From the NCBI GenBank assembly GCA_017962965.1, contig JAGCUI010000013.1, positions 1 to 64,000 on the forward strand: DNA of 64,000 nt, read 5' to 3'. A program made the translations under genes and the position numbers. Shown piece after piece: positions 62,949 to 64,000 of the stretch. The notes beneath the pieces were generated by a model. The model did not search any database, was not told where the DNA came from, and worked only from the letters and a program-made list of their open reading frames with translations. Position 1 is the stretch's first letter. Every line of letters begins with the position of its first letter. This DNA is from Treponema sp. (lineage in GTDB: Bacteria > Spirochaetota > Spirochaetia > Treponematales > Treponemataceae).

Positions 62949-63560
62949 ATGATAAACGCACTTAAATCGGGTGGAGTATTGATGATTCCAATCATCATTT
63001 GTGGAATCATTGCTACTTACATAATCATTGAACGTTGTATTTATTTTTACAACATACAGAAAAGGGATTTCAAACTCAGAACTGCATTAACAAGTTCTCT
63101 TGCAGTACGTGACTTTGCCTCAGCAAATGCATCATGCGTAGAAGCAGGAACTCCAATGTCGCAGGTTATTCAGAAGGCTTTGGATTGCCGTCATTATGAA
63201 GAAAGAGACTTACGCGACTTTGTAGAAGCAGAAATGGATTTAGTAATTCCAAAGTTTGAACACCTTTTAACACCTCTTGGAACAATTGCAAACATCGCAA
63301 CCTTGTTAGGACTTTTAGGAACTGTAACCGGTAACATCAAAGCCTTTGGTGTACTTGGAGCCGGCGGAACAATGGGAGATCCAACCTTACTTGCAGCCTC
63401 TATTGCCGAAGCTCTTGTAACTACAGTTGCCGGATTGATTGTTTCAATTCCTTCCGTAATTTTCCATAACTACTTTGTTTCACAGGTAAATAAACGCATT
63501 GTCGAAATGGAAGCTTTGGTAACTTCTGTTGTATTAAGAGTTACAGGACGTGTAAGCTGA
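62949..63560 (+). CDS. MotA/TolQ/ExbB proton channel protein
   Basis: The 203-aa protein has three membrane helices with the ExbB/TolQ layout: an N-terminal helix, a cytoplasmic loop (~90 residues) and the pair ending TLLGLLGTVTGNIKAFG and SIAEALVTTVAGLIVSIPSV. It forms a proton-driven channel with ExbD. Family length is usual. AAGGGG lies before the ATG. The ExbD gene overlaps the stop by one base (TGATG). Confidence 0.93.
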   Translation: MINALKSGGVLMIPIIICGIIATYIIIERCIYFYNIQKRDFKLRTALTSSLAVRDFASANASCVEAGTPMSQVIQKALDCRHYEERDLRDFVEAEMDLVIPKFEHLLTPLGTIANIATLLGLLGTVTGNIKAFGVLGAGGTMGDPTLLAASIAEALVTTVAGLIVSIPSVIFHNYFVSQVNKRIVEMEALVTSVVLRVTGRVS

Positions 63561-63970
63561 TGAGATTAAGAACAAGAAGAAACGGTGTTCAGCCGAATGT
63601 TGATATGACTCCGATGATAGATATAGTTTTCCAGCTTATCTTATTCTTCCTTGTGTCTACAACATTTGCTGTATTACCAGGCATTAAATTAAATCTTCCT
63701 ACAAGTCATACTGCGGAAGGAACCTCGGTTCAGGGTATTACGATTACTGCAGAAAAAACAGGCGAAATTCATTTTAACGACCAGCTTGTTACTCTGGATA
63801 CTCTTGGTCAGGCTCTTGCAGATTATGACACAGGAAATGTTGAAAAAACTCAGTTCCCGGTTTCGCTTCAGGCAGATGCAGATGTAACCAACGGCACAAT
63901 TGTTCATTTGTTTGATATAATCCGCGAAGCAGGGTTTAGTGTAATTAATTTAAGGACTACGCAGGAATAG
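63560..63970 (+). CDS. ExbD/TolR biopolymer transport protein
   Basis: The 136-aa protein has one membrane helix carrying the essential Asp in VDMTPMIDIVFQLILFFLV (PMIDIVF motif). A periplasmic ~95-residue domain follows (KLNLPTSHTAEG, ending IREAGFSVINLRTTQE). It completes the proton channel with the preceding protein. Its start overlaps the exbB stop. The next gene begins two bases after its own stop. Confidence 0.93.
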   Translation: MRLRTRRNGVQPNVDMTPMIDIVFQLILFFLVSTTFAVLPGIKLNLPTSHTAEGTSVQGITITAEKTGEIHFNDQLVTLDTLGQALADYDTGNVEKTQFPVSLQADADVTNGTIVHLFDIIREAGFSVINLRTTQE

Positions 63971-63972
63971 AT

Positions 63973-64000
63973 ATGATTTATCTTCCTTTATTCGGAAAAG
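63973..64000 (+). CDS. truncated next gene (TonB position)
   Basis: An ATG behind AGGAA opens a frame MIYLPLFGK that runs off the window edge. Its place directly behind exbD, two bases from that stop, is where a TonB-like or TolA-like protein is commonly encoded. Only nine codons are visible, so the product is not identified. Confidence 0.5.

Overview
The window reads as chromosome of a Treponema-like spirochete, probably a gut- or rumen-type commensal. The evidence is an AT-rich genome with GAA/AAA-rich genes, a large TPR membrane protein that looks like the spirochete flagellar collar protein FlcA, a DUF2259 secreted protein, FecR-, FliL- and TPR-type envelope proteins, and many small secreted proteins without enzyme signatures. 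It holds about 56 protein genes, one tRNA (tRNA-Cys), one probable Mg2+ riboswitch and several terminators. No rRNA, CRISPR, insertion sequence or prophage was seen.

Layout. 1-5.1 kb: the end of an unidentified gene, gap (GAPDH) followed by a hairpin-rich stretch carrying a second copy of gap's last codons, a YccF membrane protein, an ornithine/lysine-type decarboxylase, a radical SAM protein and a carbohydrate-binding-like secreted protein. 5.2-12.4 kb: the FlcA-like protein coupled to a polyprenol/diacylglycerol kinase-like membrane protein, then membrane, secreted and lipoprotein genes. 12.4-19.4 kb: a U32 peptidase-family protein, ssb, and a PadR-controlled envelope operon (PadR, HAAS/permease-prefix protein, DUF4097 protein, unknown 630-aa protein). 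19.5-25.6 kb: hisC, a phosphoesterase, an FGE-fold protein, a beta-lactamase-fold hydrolase, an alpha/beta hydrolase, and corA behind an M-box-like leader. 25.9-37.5 kb: a lipoprotein pair, a His-rich CobW GTPase, a pyridoxal kinase-like protein, a secreted trypsin-like protease, citramalate synthase, a LacI-sensor/GGDEF protein, a DUF308 protein, a FliL-like protein and hflX. 37.6-46.9 kb: an acidic sensor-like protein, a LacI regulator, a secreted/outer-membrane/FecR trio, and a fused EcfA-EcfA-EcfT transporter coupled to a Nudix protein. 47-53 kb: tRNA-Cys, an AGCS symporter, argC, a deaminase, a methyltransferase and secreted proteins. 53-64 kb: a large CoA-enzyme activase split by an apparent 1-base frameshift, then a tight run of secreted protein, TPR protein, outer-membrane barrel, ExbB, ExbD and a truncated next gene (TonB position).

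Themes. (1) At least eight genes have no Shine-Dalgarno and carry a -10-like hexamer 6-8 nt before the start codon, which predicts leaderless mRNAs. (2) Several convergent pairs are separated by a few bases or overlap, with no room for a terminator. (3) Much of the window serves the envelope; the ExbBD/TPR/barrel operon at the right edge and the PadR-DUF4097 operon are the most system-like groups. All functional statements rest on motif recognition by eye; no database search was run.
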